Shown here piece by piece: positions 63,718 through 64,000 of a stretch of DNA of 64,000 bases. Source of the stretch: Candidatus Manganitrophus noduliformans. GTDB lineage: Bacteria > Nitrospirota > Nitrospiria > SBBL01 > Manganitrophaceae. The notes beneath the pieces are model-generated. The model ran no database searches, was not told where the DNA came from, and saw only the letters and a program-made list of their open reading frames with translations. The stretch spans positions 682,001 through 746,000 of the forward strand of contig NZ_VTOW01000003.1 in assembly GCF_012184425.1 (NCBI RefSeq). The letters are read 5' to 3'. The translations under genes and the position numbers were made by a program. How positions within the stretch are numbered: the first letter of the stretch is position 1; the number at the start of each line of letters is the position of its first letter.

Positions 63718-64000
63718 GGTTCTTACCTCCCCGTTGCCGGAGGTAATGAGCATAAAGCATGCCTGTCGCCGGAATGAACGGTTGCTTTCTAACTGGTTGA
63801 TTTTAGGGGTGTATAAAAAAATGAGAGGGTGAACAGTCTTATTTTTTCGCCAATTCACGCCAAGCGGTATGTAAATGATTACCCAGCCATCCGGATTGAT
63901 CTACAGGGATTAACGGATCACCCTGGATAAAATAAAATTGACTCCACCGAGCGGCCTATGCCATAATCCGAAACAAATCCAGGGGTGCCGCCACGGCTGA

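Overview
The window is 64 kb of roughly 55-60 % GC DNA from a Gram-negative bacterium. Lipoprotein signal sequences with lipoboxes, a porin-like outer-membrane protein, periplasmic HtrA proteases, TldD/PmbA and an OM-type M23 peptidase support this. Gene content (DabAB inorganic-carbon uptake, class I fructose bisphosphatase, Ser/Thr kinase with FHA partner, many hybrid kinases) would suit a Nitrospirota-like or related environmental lineage, but nothing here proves the phylum.

Layout. 1-12 kb: an ATP-dependent DNA ligase cut by the left edge, an HtrA protease with two lipoproteins, a TPR-Ser/Thr kinase/FHA operon, DksA-Nudix, an MFS transporter, and a TPR/MBL-like pair. 12-27 kb: housekeeping genes including an HPF-cold-shock fusion, DUF971, pterin dehydratase, a membrane SMC-like ATPase, MutY, CysE, IspDF, a PIN-TRAM protein, a two-PDZ HtrA, BioA, a J-like/HTH protein, a MinD-like ATPase, a lipid kinase and nicotinamidase. 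27-40 kb: signalling, with two related DUF4118 hybrid histidine kinases flanking a porin/phosphate-binding-like/GGDEF-EAL operon and an M23 peptidase.

39.7-45.4 kb is accessory. It opens with two diverged inverted copies of a GC-rich, multi-hairpin element of about 225 bp. After a good sigma70-type promoter and a 45-codon ORF comes an array of five promoterless gene cassettes separated by integron attC sites. Cassette borders can be placed because each cassette's 5' end is complementary to the R'' box at its own 3' end. No integrase is present in the window, so this is a CALIN-type cluster or the distal part of a chromosomal integron. Three of the five cassettes encode recognisable phage-defence families (AbiJ-NTD4/HEPN, AbiV, Mrr-like nuclease).

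45.2-52 kb is a dissolved-inorganic-carbon operon (dabB-dabA-PII-like) behind a structured leader with an intrinsic terminator. Both dab genes carry an in-frame copy of the same multi-hairpin palindromic repeat of about 155 bp, which encodes about 52 extra residues. In dabA it lies just before the predicted zinc-binding CIDVRSE motif, and two stems are kept by compensatory changes.

52-64 kb returns to housekeeping: PmbA/TldD, a thioesterase, an SDR, a small exported protein, a HAD phosphatase, PanE, a thioredoxin-like protein, peroxiredoxin, fructose-1,6-bisphosphatase, homoserine kinase, a LOG-like protein, type-4 uracil-DNA glycosylase and a response regulator. I saw no rRNA, tRNA, CRISPR array, transposase or integrase.
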